Source: JAVVEW01 sp032251045
GTDB lineage: Bacteria; Pseudomonadota; Gammaproteobacteria; Methylococcales; Methylomonadaceae
Reading direction: 5' to 3'
NCBI GenBank assembly: GCA_032251045.1
Contig: JAVVEW010000041.1
Span: forward strand, 1 to 20,855
Length of the DNA stretch: 20,855 bases
Of this stretch, positions 8,748 through 16,363 are shown in pieces. The notes beneath the pieces are model-generated. The model was not told where the DNA came from. It searched no databases and was given only the letters and a program-made list of their open reading frames with translations. The first letter of the stretch is position 1. Each line of letters begins with the position of its first letter. The position numbers and the translations under genes are program-made.

Positions 8748-9743
8748 ATGACTGAAATACATTTTGATGATTACGATACGCCCTGAAAAGACATGCTCGA
8801 ACATGCCTTTCCTGAATTCATGGCCTTTTATTTTCCTGATGCCCACACGCAAATAGATTGGAATAAAAGCTATGAATTCAAAAACACCGAGCTTCGGCAA
8901 GTGGTGCGTGATGCCGAGCTAGGCCAACGCGACGCCGATGCGCTGGTTCAGGTGACGTTATCAACTGGCCTGGAAAGCTGGATTTACATTCATATCGAAA
9001 TCCAGGGCCAAAAAGACCCAGACTTTGCCCGGCGTATGTTTACCTATAACTACCGGCTATTTGATCGCTATGCGCGGCCCATCGCCAGCCTTGCGGTTTT
9101 GGCCGATAACGATAGGCCATGGAAGCCCGATCATTATGGCTTTAATGTACTCGGCTGTAGCCAGCAGTTAACGTTTCCGGTGGCCAAGTTATTGGAATAT
9201 GAAGCCGAAATCGACCCGCTGGAAAAACACGCCAATCCTTTTGCGATTGTCACGGTCGCGCACCTGCGCACGCGGCAAACCAAACATGACCCGGAATCAC
9301 GCTATCAGGCCAAACATGCCTTGGTACGTTTGCCGTATCAACAAGGCTGGGGAAAACAGCGCATTTTAGATCTTTTTGCCGTACTGGATTGGATGATGCA
9401 GCTGCCTGATTGGCTTGAGCAGCAATTATGGCAAGATATTCAACTGATTGAAGGAGAAAACCAAATGCCCTATGTCACCAGTGTCGAGCGACTTGCTACT
9501 AAAAGAGGCATACAAAAAGGTATGTTAAGAGGCATGCAGCAAGGTATGGAACAAGGTCGTCAGCAAGAATGCCTGGCTCTGGTTACGCGCTTGTTACGCC
9601 GTAAATTTGGCTCCGAGCAGGTCTTAGATGATGTGTTGACGCAATTAAGTCATTATTCTCTGTCCGAGTTAGAAAGTCTTGCTGACGCCTTGCTAGATTT
9701 CGATAACATTGAAGATTTGCACGCCTGGTTGATCGCCCATTAG
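8748..9743 (+). pseudogene. Rpn family PD-(D/E)XK nuclease / putative transposase with DUF4351, interrupted by an in-frame TGA
   Basis: The main open frame (ATG 8793, 316 residues) is an Rpn-type protein. It has a PD-(D/E)XK-like core with DADALVQV (47-54) and IYIHIEIQGQKD (64-75, with the E-x-Q pair), then FARRMFTYNYRLFDRY. A Gly/Gln/Met-rich linker (RGIQKGMLRGMQQGMEQG) and a C-terminal DUF4351 segment (last 60 residues) follow. The natural N-terminus appears to begin at ATG 8748: the 12 codons MTEIHFDDYDTP are in the same frame and lead into TGA at 8784-8786, where the family usually has a Trp in a YD(S/T)PWK motif. Eight codons of the conserved N-terminal region look cut off if translation restarts at 8793. 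The gene is either a young pseudogene or survives by restart. Relatives promote RecA-independent recombination. Confidence 0.8.
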
Positions 9744-9814
9744 CTCTTTCCTGGTTCCCTCAGCTCATAGGGGAATTCAAAAAAACCTTTGGCAAAAAAA
9801 GGGGGGCAGCTATT
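9744..9814. other. Convergent gap between rpn and the repeat copy 2
   Basis: This short gap holds a weak imperfect hairpin, ttccct (9755-9760) against aggggaa (9769-9775), about 12 nt after the rpn stop. A7 runs and a G6 run follow at about 9779-9806. The hairpin is not followed by U residues on the plus strand, so it is at best a weak terminator. Confidence 0.25.
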
Positions 9815-9951
9815 CTCAATTTGGAGTCTAAAAAGGACATTGGGAGCGCTTGGCGATGATGTCGGCCACATGAATTGCCGTAAAGCCCCCATGGATGGGT
9901 TCACGGCGTTCCTCGACCATGTCTAAAGCACAGTGAAAAGGCTCAAACTGA
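9815..9951. repeat. Direct repeat, copy 2 (about 137 bp)
   Basis: Second copy of the sequence at 390-536, in the same orientation, without the 10-bp insertion. It lies at the convergence of the plus-strand and minus-strand gene blocks. Identity falls off sharply before ctcaatttgg and after aaactga. Confidence 0.85.
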
Positions 9952-10006
9952 TGAGGATGGCCGGTAAAGTCTTGTAGCCTGGCCAATGTTGTGTAGACAC
10001 TTAAGA
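9828..10006 (-). pseudogene. C-terminal remnant of unrecognised gene, uninterrupted copy
   Basis: About 59 codons read openly on the minus strand down to a TAG at 9828-9830. They include TTLARLQDFTGHPHQFEPF, CALDMVEERREPIHGG and VADIIAKRSQCPF. The frame stays open upstream but there overlaps the yidE coding region on the same strand, so the true 5' part of this gene is missing. The yidE stop at 10007-10009 is the natural left limit of the remnant. The HG-x2-TA and VAD pattern loosely recalls HD-type phosphohydrolase tails, but I would not assign it. The same end recurs at 403-555. Confidence 0.5.
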
Positions 10007-11671
10007 TCAAACGGCATAAAGCATCAATACCTGCGCGGACAAAATCCTCAGCAGCATCACCCATGGATAGACGCTGGAATAAGCCACCGCCACGGCGCTT
10101 GAGTCTTTCAGGTTTTGCGCATAAGCCAGCGCGGGTGGGTCGGTCATACTGCCCGCCAAAAGCCCGCACAAGGACAAATAATTGATCCGCGCCCAGCCTC
10201 GTGCCAGCAGACCAACCAGCAGTAACGGCAGCAAGGTGATCAGCGCCGCGCACGCCAGCCAGTAAAAACCCTCGCCATTGACCAGCGTGTTCCAGAATTG
10301 ATCGCCAGCGTTCAAGCCCACCGCAGCCAGAAACAATACAATGCCAAAATCCTTGAGCAGGATGTTTGAGCTTTTGGGCAAATGCCAGCTCAGCGTTCGC
10401 CAATTGCCGATGCGGCTAAGCACAATGGCCACCAATAATGGCCCGCCGGCCAGGCCCAGTTTCACAGCGGAAGGCAAGCCCGGCAGCATCAGAGGCATAC
10501 TGCCCAGCAGCACGCCCAGCGCGATGCCGATAAAAATAGGCACGATTTGCGGATGATCCAGCTCGGTCAAGGCATTGCCCAGCCATTCCTCAAGGCTTGC
10601 CAGGCTCAGGGGCGTGCCCACCGCCAATAGTTCATCGCCATAATGCACCCGGGTCGAGCCGGTGGGGGTGAATTCAACTTCAGCGCGATGAATTCTGGAC
10701 ACGGTGACGCCAAACAGCGCTCTGAGCTGCGCCACGGACTGGCCCATGGCCTCGGCGCGGGTGGCGACCAGGCGCGCCGAGTCGAGGTTCTGTGAGCGTT
10801 CCTGTAAATTGATTTCGGCTTCAGGCCCAATCAACAAGTGCATTTTATGTAATTGTGCGGGGGTACCCACCAGGCGCACAATATCGTGTTCATATAGCAA
10901 CGTATCGGGTGTCGCGACCGTCACGGTTTGTTCATGCAGCACCCGTGTCACCACCACGCCCGACGTTTCGATAAACTCCATATCGCCCAGCCGAATCCCG
11001 AACAAATTCGGATTGATCACTTGTAAATCGCGTGCGATGGGTGGGTGGCTGAGTTGCCGTTGCTGGTGCAGGAAGGTATCGGCTTCTGCATCGATATCCA
11101 CGCGAAACAGGTGTTTAATCAGCGCCATGCTCAGGATAATGCCAATCACGCCGAATGGATAGGCCAGCGCATAGCCAACACCAGGCAGTTTTAACAGGGT
11201 GTTATCCTGCCCGGCCAGCAAGCCCGCTAACACTTCCTGTGCGGCCGCCAAGGCCGGCGTATTGGTGGTGGCCCCGGCAAACAAGCCCACTGCGGCTGAC
11301 ATGGGAATGCCGCCCCAGCGCACCAACAGCAGCGTTAACAATACCCCTAGCAGCACAATGGCTGTGGCCAGGCTGTTGAACAGCAAGCCTTGCCGTTTCA
11401 GTGCCTGGACAAACCCGGGACCAACTTGCAAGCCAATGGCATAAACGAACAGAATCAGGCCAAACTCACGCATAAAGGCGAGGATATTGGCGGTAACTTC
11501 GATACCGAAATGACCAAACAGCAAGCCGGAAAACAACACGCCGGCAATGCCTAGGCGGAAATTAAGCAAGCTGATATGGCCTAACGCCAAGCCTAGCGCC
11601 ACCACCAGGCTAATGACCAGCATGTTATGGGCGATGGAGTCTTCTAAAAAAATATTGACCAGCCAGCTCAT
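10007..11671 (-). CDS. yidE: YidE-type putative transporter, AspT/YidE/YbjL duplication family
   Basis: An inner-membrane protein of 554 residues, the same size as E. coli YidE (553) and similar along its whole length. Two membrane halves of about five to six segments each (residues about 15-190 and 375-554) flank two RCK_C (TrkA-C) regulatory domains at about 210-285 and 295-370. Signature stretches are EFGLILFVYAIGLQVGPGF (69-87), GATTNTPAL (133-141) and, in the second half, KLGLAGGPLLVAI and GSMTDPPALAYAQ. The substrate is unknown; the related AspT exchanges aspartate and alanine. It appears to be transcribed alone, with the repeat-protein gene upstream on the same strand behind a terminator-like region. 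No truncation is seen. Confidence 0.92.
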   Translation of the reverse strand: MSWLVNIFLEDSIAHNMLVISLVVALGLALGHISLLNFRLGIAGVLFSGLLFGHFGIEVTANILAFMREFGLILFVYAIGLQVGPGFVQALKRQGLLFNSLATAIVLLGVLLTLLLVRWGGIPMSAAVGLFAGATTNTPALAAAQEVLAGLLAGQDNTLLKLPGVGYALAYPFGVIGIILSMALIKHLFRVDIDAEADTFLHQQRQLSHPPIARDLQVINPNLFGIRLGDMEFIETSGVVVTRVLHEQTVTVATPDTLLYEHDIVRLVGTPAQLHKMHLLIGPEAEINLQERSQNLDSARLVATRAEAMGQSVAQLRALFGVTVSRIHRAEVEFTPTGSTRVHYGDELLAVGTPLSLASLEEWLGNALTELDHPQIVPIFIGIALGVLLGSMPLMLPGLPSAVKLGLAGGPLLVAIVLSRIGNWRTLSWHLPKSSNILLKDFGIVLFLAAVGLNAGDQFWNTLVNGEGFYWLACAALITLLPLLLVGLLARGWARINYLSLCGLLAGSMTDPPALAYAQNLKDSSAVAVAYSSVYPWVMLLRILSAQVLMLYAV

Positions 11672-11889
11672 GACGGCTGGGTGGCTGTAGCGGCAAACGT
11701 TTTGTGATCAAAGCGGCGTGGTGAGGTCTGGGCAAACGGGCTAGGGTAATGGTTCACGTCTTGTGGCAAGTGGAGGTTGAGGGTTGCTGTTGAATGTAGT
11801 GCCGGGGGGGAGTTAAGTTAAGCGTTCGCGGGATAATACCTTGCAGACTTCGCCCCGGCACTGTCTTGGCGCCTGTCGATATGAAGTCT

Positions 11890-11907
11890 AAAAAGCCATA
11901 CGATGGC
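11890..11907 (-). terminator. Small rho-independent terminator candidate for the repeat-protein gene
   Basis: On the minus strand GCCAT-CGT-ATGGC is followed directly by TTTTT. The stem can extend by a G-T and an A-T pair. It lies about 120 nt after the stop of the gene at 12029. The stem is short, so strength is uncertain, but arrangement and U tract are canonical. Confidence 0.45.
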
Positions 11908-11963
11908 CTCTTGCCAAAAGCAGTCTGCTGGTTGTGAACGGTTACATGGTCACTGGCTGGTAA

Positions 11964-12002
11964 CCCCCTGTGCAGGCCAGTAACCGGTGCCTGCACAGGG
12001 GG
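11964..12002 (-). terminator. Perfect 14-bp hairpin just after the repeat-protein gene
   Basis: ccccctgtgcaggc (11964-11977) and gcctgcacaggggg (11989-12002) are exact reverse complements around an 11-nt loop. It lies 26 nt beyond the stop codon at 12029. Such a GC-rich stem should be very stable in RNA. On the minus strand it is followed by TTACCAGCC, not a U tract, so it is either a transcript-end stabiliser or part of a compound terminator with 11890-11907. Confidence 0.55.
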
Positions 12003-12028
12003 CAGAGGCGCTACGCTCGGCCTGGCTC

Positions 12029-14686
12029 CTAGAGAATGGCCTGAGCGGCAATCAGTTCCAGCCACTCGTCCTGGCCATCGGCAGGCGGATGATAGCGCAA
12101 AATAATCGAATACGCCTTGCCGCTGCTCTGGTCGGTGACCCTTGGAATCATCACCTGATTGTTGGCCGGGTTATAGGTGGCGCGGAACGGATTCAGTTCC
12201 GGGTTTTCGACCGCTTCGATGTTGCCGATGTCAAAGTTTACAGCGCTGACCGCTTGTTCAATTTGCAGTTGCAGCTGTGCCGAGAAGACATGATCGCCAA
12301 TGCGGATTTCCGGCACCTGGGCTATGCCATTGTCGGCACGGAACAGAGCCGAGCGCTGAACGGCCACTTCACTCAGCAACGGATCGCGCCCCGTGGCGGT
12401 GATGCGGATGGCGTATTGGTCGTCGCTGAAAGGAACTCTGATGACTTCCTGAGTGGTTGAAAAGGATTCGGTATCGCCGTCGGCGTTGGTGCCGACTACC
12501 GGCAGACCGGGTTCTTGTAAAACAACACGCCCCTGCCCACAGGAGTCGCCGCTGTCGGCATCGCCGGTCAGCACCGAGGAGACGGCAATCAAATAGGTTT
12601 TAGGTTCTCTGACCCCAAGGCCTACCGTATTGCTGGTATCGAAACAGGGGTCGATAATGCCCAGCAACGCCGACTCGAAAATGCCTTGGCGATAATTCAG
12701 ATAAAGATGGTTGGATTGGCCATTTAAGCCGGAAATAATTTGATTGCCCGCAGGGTCAATCGCTGAACCGGTTTCATCCAGCCAGCGCCTAAAAACGACT
12801 TCATTGAGTTCAATCGCATCAGTTAATAGATCCGGATCGATAATATACACCGCCCAGTTTTTCTTGCCGAAACAACTGGTGCCTTGCGGGCACAGTTCCA
12901 TGGTGATTTCTTCATTACCCGAGCTGAATAAGGTGAACCAGTCCTTGTCATTAGGCGCCGACAATTGCCCGCGTATCGCCCGACCCGAATTCAGTGGCAC
13001 CGCATCTTGCGAGCGGTTATTGAATTCGATATCGACATTGGTGAAATCATTGGCATCTTCCTCGAAGACTGTATTGCCGTTTTCATCAACCGGGTTGCCG
13101 ATGATTTCGATGGTCAAGACAGCGGTGGTAGTTGTGCCAGCGGTGATATCTTGGGTGTAGACAAACTGATCACGCAGCGTCTGACCGAACGGTAGATTCA
13201 AAATGTCCGGCGCATTGTTCTGTAAGGTATAGGTGAAACTGCCGTCCTGATTGAATACCAGAAAGCCGTGCGTGGTCGCGGCTGGACTGGTGAGGCGGAC
13301 ATTTTCCACATTGATATCGTTGTCGATGACATTGCCGGAAACGGTATCTAGACGGTTGGCGACCACCGTGAAAAAGTCATTGCGTGCCTGTGGCGTTGCA
13401 TCGACCGAACCGCCGATGATTTGCACGGTCAAGGTTGCGGAACTGGTCGCGCCCTGAGCGTTGCTCAGCTGATAGGTAAAGCTGTCGGTGACAATTTGCC
13501 CTTGCTCAAGGTTCAAAATTTCCGGCAGGTTTTGCGATAAGGTATAAACAAAACCGCCGTTGGGACTTAACTGCAAAATGCCGAAGCGGCCGGCCGGCGA
13601 GCTGACCAGGTTGGCGTTGTCGCCATTCAGATCATTATCGAGGACATTGCCCGCTGCGGTGGTTTCGGTGGAGAACAGGGCGATGGCATCGTTGCGTGGC
13701 TGTGGCCCTAGACCACCCACAATGCGGATAATCAGATTGGCGTTTTGGCCCGCACCTTGTTCGTTGACCAATTGATAGGTAAAGGTTTCTTCCAGCACCT
13801 GCCCGGGCGTCAAATTAACGATGGCATCGCGGTTTTGCAAGGTGTAGGTGAAGCTGCCGTTGAAACTGAAGGTCAAAAGGCCGAATTGACCGGCGGGCGA
13901 GCTGATCAGGGTGGCGCCGGTGCCATCATCGTCGTTATCTAAAACATTGCCGGATACCGAGTCATCGTCGGCAAACAAGGCGACTAAATCGTTGCGTGGC
14001 GTTGGTTTGCGATCACCGGCAATACGAATAATGATTTGCGCTTCGCGGGTAATGCCTTGGGCGCTGCGCAGCGCATAGGTGAAGCGGTCTTCGAGTACCT
14101 GACCCTGATCCAGATTGGCGACTTCCGGCAATGTTTGCAAAAGCGTGTATGTGAAGCTGCCGCTAGCATCGAGAATAAGATCGCCGAAGCGGCCGACCGG
14201 CGAGCTGACTAACAGCGCGGTGTCACCATCGCGGTCATTCAGCAAGGCGTCGCCGATCACACCGGTGTCGGTGTTGCGTATCGAGAAAAGATCATTCTCA
14301 GGCCGAGGCGGGCTGGCGTCGCCAATAATGCGCACCGTGATGGTGGCGTTATTGCTCCACCCCTGTTCATTGCTGGCCGCGTAGCGAAAGCTTTCATCGA
14401 AAAACTGGCCCTGGCTTAAGTTTTCGATCTCGGCAAGGTTCTGAAACAAGGTGTAGGTGAAGGTGCCACTGTTATCCATCTGTAAAAAGCCAAACCGGCC
14501 ATTGGGATTACTGACCAGGGTGGCGTTGACACTGTTCCGGTCATTGCTCAAGGCATTACCGGTCACTGTCGGTTGGCTCGCGCCCATTTGCACAAAATCG
14601 TTGCTCGGGCGTGGCTGACTGATAGTTTGCGCCTGACTGCTGACCGCGAAAAACAACAGCGCGACAAAAGTAATCAATACATTCAT
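12029..14686 (-). CDS. Secreted protein with five cadherin/VCBS-like repeats and a PPC-like C-terminal part
   Basis: An exported 885-residue protein. A signal peptide (cleavage probably after SQA at 19) is followed by five tandem repeats of about 100 residues at roughly 27-122, 128-224, 229-324, 329-425 and 432-530. Each opens with an R-x-ND motif, then GNVLDND or a variant (Asp-rich, Ca-binding-like), SSPAGRFG, GSFTYTL, NL-x2-GQ, FTYQL and ends IIRI-x-G. This is the layout of VCBS/cadherin-like Ig folds in bacterial surface proteins. From about 550 the repeats give way to a different region that starts like a bacterial pre-peptidase C-terminal (PPC) domain (GQLSAPNDKDWFTLF, 573-587). It contains CPQGTSC and runs to residue 885 without further repeats. 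No LPXTG, PEP-CTERM or OmpA-like anchor is seen. Adhesion or matrix function is inference. It has its own promoter candidate. Confidence 0.8.
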   Translation of the reverse strand: MNVLITFVALLFFAVSSQAQTISQPRPSNDFVQMGASQPTVTGNALSNDRNSVNATLVSNPNGRFGFLQMDNSGTFTYTLFQNLAEIENLSQGQFFDESFRYAASNEQGWSNNATITVRIIGDASPPRPENDLFSIRNTDTGVIGDALLNDRDGDTALLVSSPVGRFGDLILDASGSFTYTLLQTLPEVANLDQGQVLEDRFTYALRSAQGITREAQIIIRIAGDRKPTPRNDLVALFADDDSVSGNVLDNDDDGTGATLISSPAGQFGLLTFSFNGSFTYTLQNRDAIVNLTPGQVLEETFTYQLVNEQGAGQNANLIIRIVGGLGPQPRNDAIALFSTETTAAGNVLDNDLNGDNANLVSSPAGRFGILQLSPNGGFVYTLSQNLPEILNLEQGQIVTDSFTYQLSNAQGATSSATLTVQIIGGSVDATPQARNDFFTVVANRLDTVSGNVIDNDINVENVRLTSPAATTHGFLVFNQDGSFTYTLQNNAPDILNLPFGQTLRDQFVYTQDITAGTTTTAVLTIEIIGNPVDENGNTVFEEDANDFTNVDIEFNNRSQDAVPLNSGRAIRGQLSAPNDKDWFTLFSSGNEEITMELCPQGTSCFGKKNWAVYIIDPDLLTDAIELNEVVFRRWLDETGSAIDPAGNQIISGLNGQSNHLYLNYRQGIFESALLGIIDPCFDTSNTVGLGVREPKTYLIAVSSVLTGDADSGDSCGQGRVVLQEPGLPVVGTNADGDTESFSTTQEVIRVPFSDDQYAIRITATGRDPLLSEVAVQRSALFRADNGIAQVPEIRIGDHVFSAQLQLQIEQAVSAVNFDIGNIEAVENPELNPFRATYNPANNQVMIPRVTDQSSGKAYSIILRYHPPADGQDEWLELIAAQAIL

Positions 14687-14715
14687 GAGGGTTCCAGCGT
14701 AGGGTTAATGGCTTG

Positions 14716-14743
14716 ATATTAGACCAGAAAGGCTATCCGTCAA
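14716..14743 (-). promoter_or_regulatory. Candidate sigma70 promoter for the repeat-protein gene
   Basis: On the minus strand TTGACG (14743-14738, 5 of 6 consensus) and TAATAT (14721-14716) are 16 bp apart. Initiation near 14708 would give a leader of about 20 nt. The site sits in the short gap between the lipA stop (14745) and the start of the repeat-protein gene. No terminator is visible after lipA, so readthrough may add to expression. Confidence 0.45.
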
Positions 14744-14744
14744 G

Positions 14745-15716
14745 TTAGCGTGCGCTATTTTGCCAAAGCGCTTTGGCTTGTTGGTCGGCATGGTAGGAGG
14801 AGCGCACCAGCGGCGCGCTGGCTACCTGGGCAAAGCCTTGGGCCTCGGCATGGCTTTTTAGTTCGGCAAATTCATCCGGGTGATAATAGCGCGCTACCGG
14901 TAAGTGGCTGTTGCTGGGCGCCAGATATTGGCCGATGGTGAGCATCTGACAACCGACCGCGCGTAAGTCGTTGAGCACGTCTTTGATTTCCGCAAGCGAC
15001 TCGCCAAGGCCCAGCATCAACCCGGATTTGGTTGGAATGCCCGGGTGTTGTTTGGCAAAGCGTGCCAATAAAGTCAGCGAGTGCCGGTAATCGGCGCCTG
15101 GACGAGCCTGTTTATACAACCTGGGTACGGTTTCCAGATTGTGATTGAACACATCGCAAGGCGCTTGTGCCAGCGCGGCCAGTGCTTTGTCGAGGCGGCC
15201 GCGAAAATCCGGTACCAGAATTTCCACTCGGGTATCAGGCGTGTGTTGACGCAAAGCCTGAATGCAGGCGGCAAAATGCCCGGCGCCGCCATCGCGTAAA
15301 TCGTCGCGATCCACCGAGGTGATGACGACATAGTTGAGCTGGAGTTTGGCCACGGTGGTCGCCAGATGTTCAGGCTCGGCGGCATCGGGCGGCCTGGGCT
15401 TGCCATGCGCCACGTCGCAAAACGGACAGCGTCGGGTGCATAAGTCGCCCAGAATCATGAAGGTGGCAGTGCCGTGGCCAAAACATTCGGACAGGTTCGG
15501 GCAGGCGGCTTCTTCGCAGACGGTCACCAAACCTTGCTCGCGCAACAGTTTTTTGACCCGGCTGACTTCGGCGCCGCCAGAGGCTTTGATGCGTATCCAG
15601 GCAGGTTTCGGCGTGGGGTTGTCAGTGGGTATCACTTTAACAGGGATACGCGCCAGTTTTTCCTGATTGCGCAAATGGGTTTCCGGGGTCTGCCGGGAGG
15701 GGGCTTGTAAAGTCAT
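14745..15716 (-). CDS. lipA: Lipoyl synthase LipA
   Basis: A radical-SAM enzyme of 323 residues that inserts two sulfurs into protein-bound octanoyl groups to make lipoate. Both iron-sulfur sites are present: the auxiliary cluster cysteines C67, C72 and C78 (CEEAACPNLSEC) and the radical-SAM motif C93-x3-C97-x2-C100 (CTRRCPFC). VVITSVDRDDLRDGGAGHF, HNLETVPRLY, KSGLMLGLGE and the C-terminal RSSYHADQQA are family hallmarks. Its ATG overlaps the lipB stop in ATGA (15713-15716), which implies translational coupling. Length and motifs are complete. It is the last gene of the dacA - transaminase - ybeD - lipB - lipA run. Confidence 0.98.
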   Translation of the reverse strand: MTLQAPSRQTPETHLRNQEKLARIPVKVIPTDNPTPKPAWIRIKASGGAEVSRVKKLLREQGLVTVCEEAACPNLSECFGHGTATFMILGDLCTRRCPFCDVAHGKPRPPDAAEPEHLATTVAKLQLNYVVITSVDRDDLRDGGAGHFAACIQALRQHTPDTRVEILVPDFRGRLDKALAALAQAPCDVFNHNLETVPRLYKQARPGADYRHSLTLLARFAKQHPGIPTKSGLMLGLGESLAEIKDVLNDLRAVGCQMLTIGQYLAPSNSHLPVARYYHPDEFAELKSHAEAQGFAQVASAPLVRSSYHADQQAKALWQNSAR

Positions 15717-16321
15717 GCTCTCAGTCCTTGTTGAATGGCGTGAATCAGCGGAACGGCCAGTTCCGAAGTGGTAATGTGCACCGAAAAATCGGCCAGTTGG
15801 GTCATGGTCAAACGCTCATAACCACACGGGTTGATGCCGGTGAACGGGCGTAAGTCCATGTTGTTGTTGAGACTTAAGCCATGATAGCTGGCGCCGCGTT
15901 TAATCCTCAGGCCGATGGAGCCAATTTTTTGGTCATCGATATAAACGCCCGGCGCCCCAGGTTGCGTTCGGGCACGCAGGCCATAGTGTTTGAGCGTGCT
16001 GACCATGGCGTGTTCCAGCAGTTTGACCAGACCGCTAGGGCCGAGTTGCCGATGGTTCAGATCGAGCAGGGTATAGAGTATCAGTTGGCCGGGGCCATGA
16101 TAGGTCACCTGGCCGCCGCGATCGCTTTGTACAATGGGAATGGCGCCGGCGTTCAGGATGTGTTTATGGTCGCCGTTCAGGCCTAGGGTGTAAACCGGCG
16201 GGTGCTCGACCAACCACAGTTCATCATTTTGGCCCGCCTGGCGTTGTTCGGTGAAATGGCGCATGGCGTGCCAGGTTTCGGCATAGGGCGCACGCCCGAG
16301 TTGGCGGATGATCACGGTCAA
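15713..16321 (-). CDS. lipB: Octanoyltransferase LipB
   Basis: Transfers octanoyl groups from acyl carrier protein to lipoyl domains, the step before LipA. The 202 residues show the RGGQVTYHGPGQ motif (68-79), the catalytic lysine K132 in DQKIGSIGLRI and the catalytic cysteine C166 in GINPCGYERL. The start is not ATG: a TAA lies immediately before TTG 16321 in the same frame, and the next possibilities are GTG 16315 and, much later, Met20. Family N-termini (VRQLG, here IIRQLG) need the TTG or GTG start. No strong ribosome binding site precedes either. The gene follows ybeD after 42 nt and overlaps lipA by 4 nt. Confidence 0.96.
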   Translation of the reverse strand: MTVIIRQLGRAPYAETWHAMRHFTEQRQAGQNDELWLVEHPPVYTLGLNGDHKHILNAGAIPIVQSDRGGQVTYHGPGQLILYTLLDLNHRQLGPSGLVKLLEHAMVSTLKHYGLRARTQPGAPGVYIDDQKIGSIGLRIKRGASYHGLSLNNNMDLRPFTGINPCGYERLTMTQLADFSVHITTSELAVPLIHAIQQGLRA

Positions 16322-16363
16322 TTAGGGGTTGGCATGGAGTGGGAGGCGCATGACCGTATGGCA

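Larger units (their letters stand above)
11672..12028. other. Gap rich in inverted repeats between yidE and the repeat-protein gene
   Basis: This stretch of about 357 bp contains no gene. It holds three inverted repeats, two of them listed separately (11890-11907 and 11964-12002). The third pairs gtgccgggg (11799-11807) with ccccggcac (11853-11861) across a 45-nt loop containing a G-rich run. The yidE promoter should lie within 11672-11790, but I find no convincing -35/-10 pair. Confidence 0.6.

Noticed and set aside
8784..8786. TGA in the rpn gene as a selenocysteine codon or recoded tryptophan
   Set aside because: The family has Trp at this place, no SECIS-like hairpin is evident immediately after it, and other genes in the window end normally with TGA (rapA, tsaP, lipB), so a changed genetic code is excluded.
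8599..9806. CCCCCTTT/AAAGGGGG-like tracts on both sides of rpn as terminal inverted repeats of a mobile element
   Set aside because: The tracts match only in low-complexity runs, are of different length and order, and no target-site duplication is seen.
10007..10403. Upstream extension of the minus-strand frame ending at 9828 (191 codons in all)
   Set aside because: Beyond 10007 it is only another frame of yidE on the same strand; the peptide there is not family-like. Only the part below 10007 is kept as a remnant.
11799..11861. The long-loop inverted repeat as an integron attC site
   Set aside because: No paired core sites of the R'/R'' type and no integrase gene are seen; GTTAAG alone is too short.
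12744..14384. Several plus-strand open frames across the repeat-protein gene
   Set aside because: They are antisense shadows created by the repeats of the minus-strand gene; they recur at the repeat period and have no independent features.
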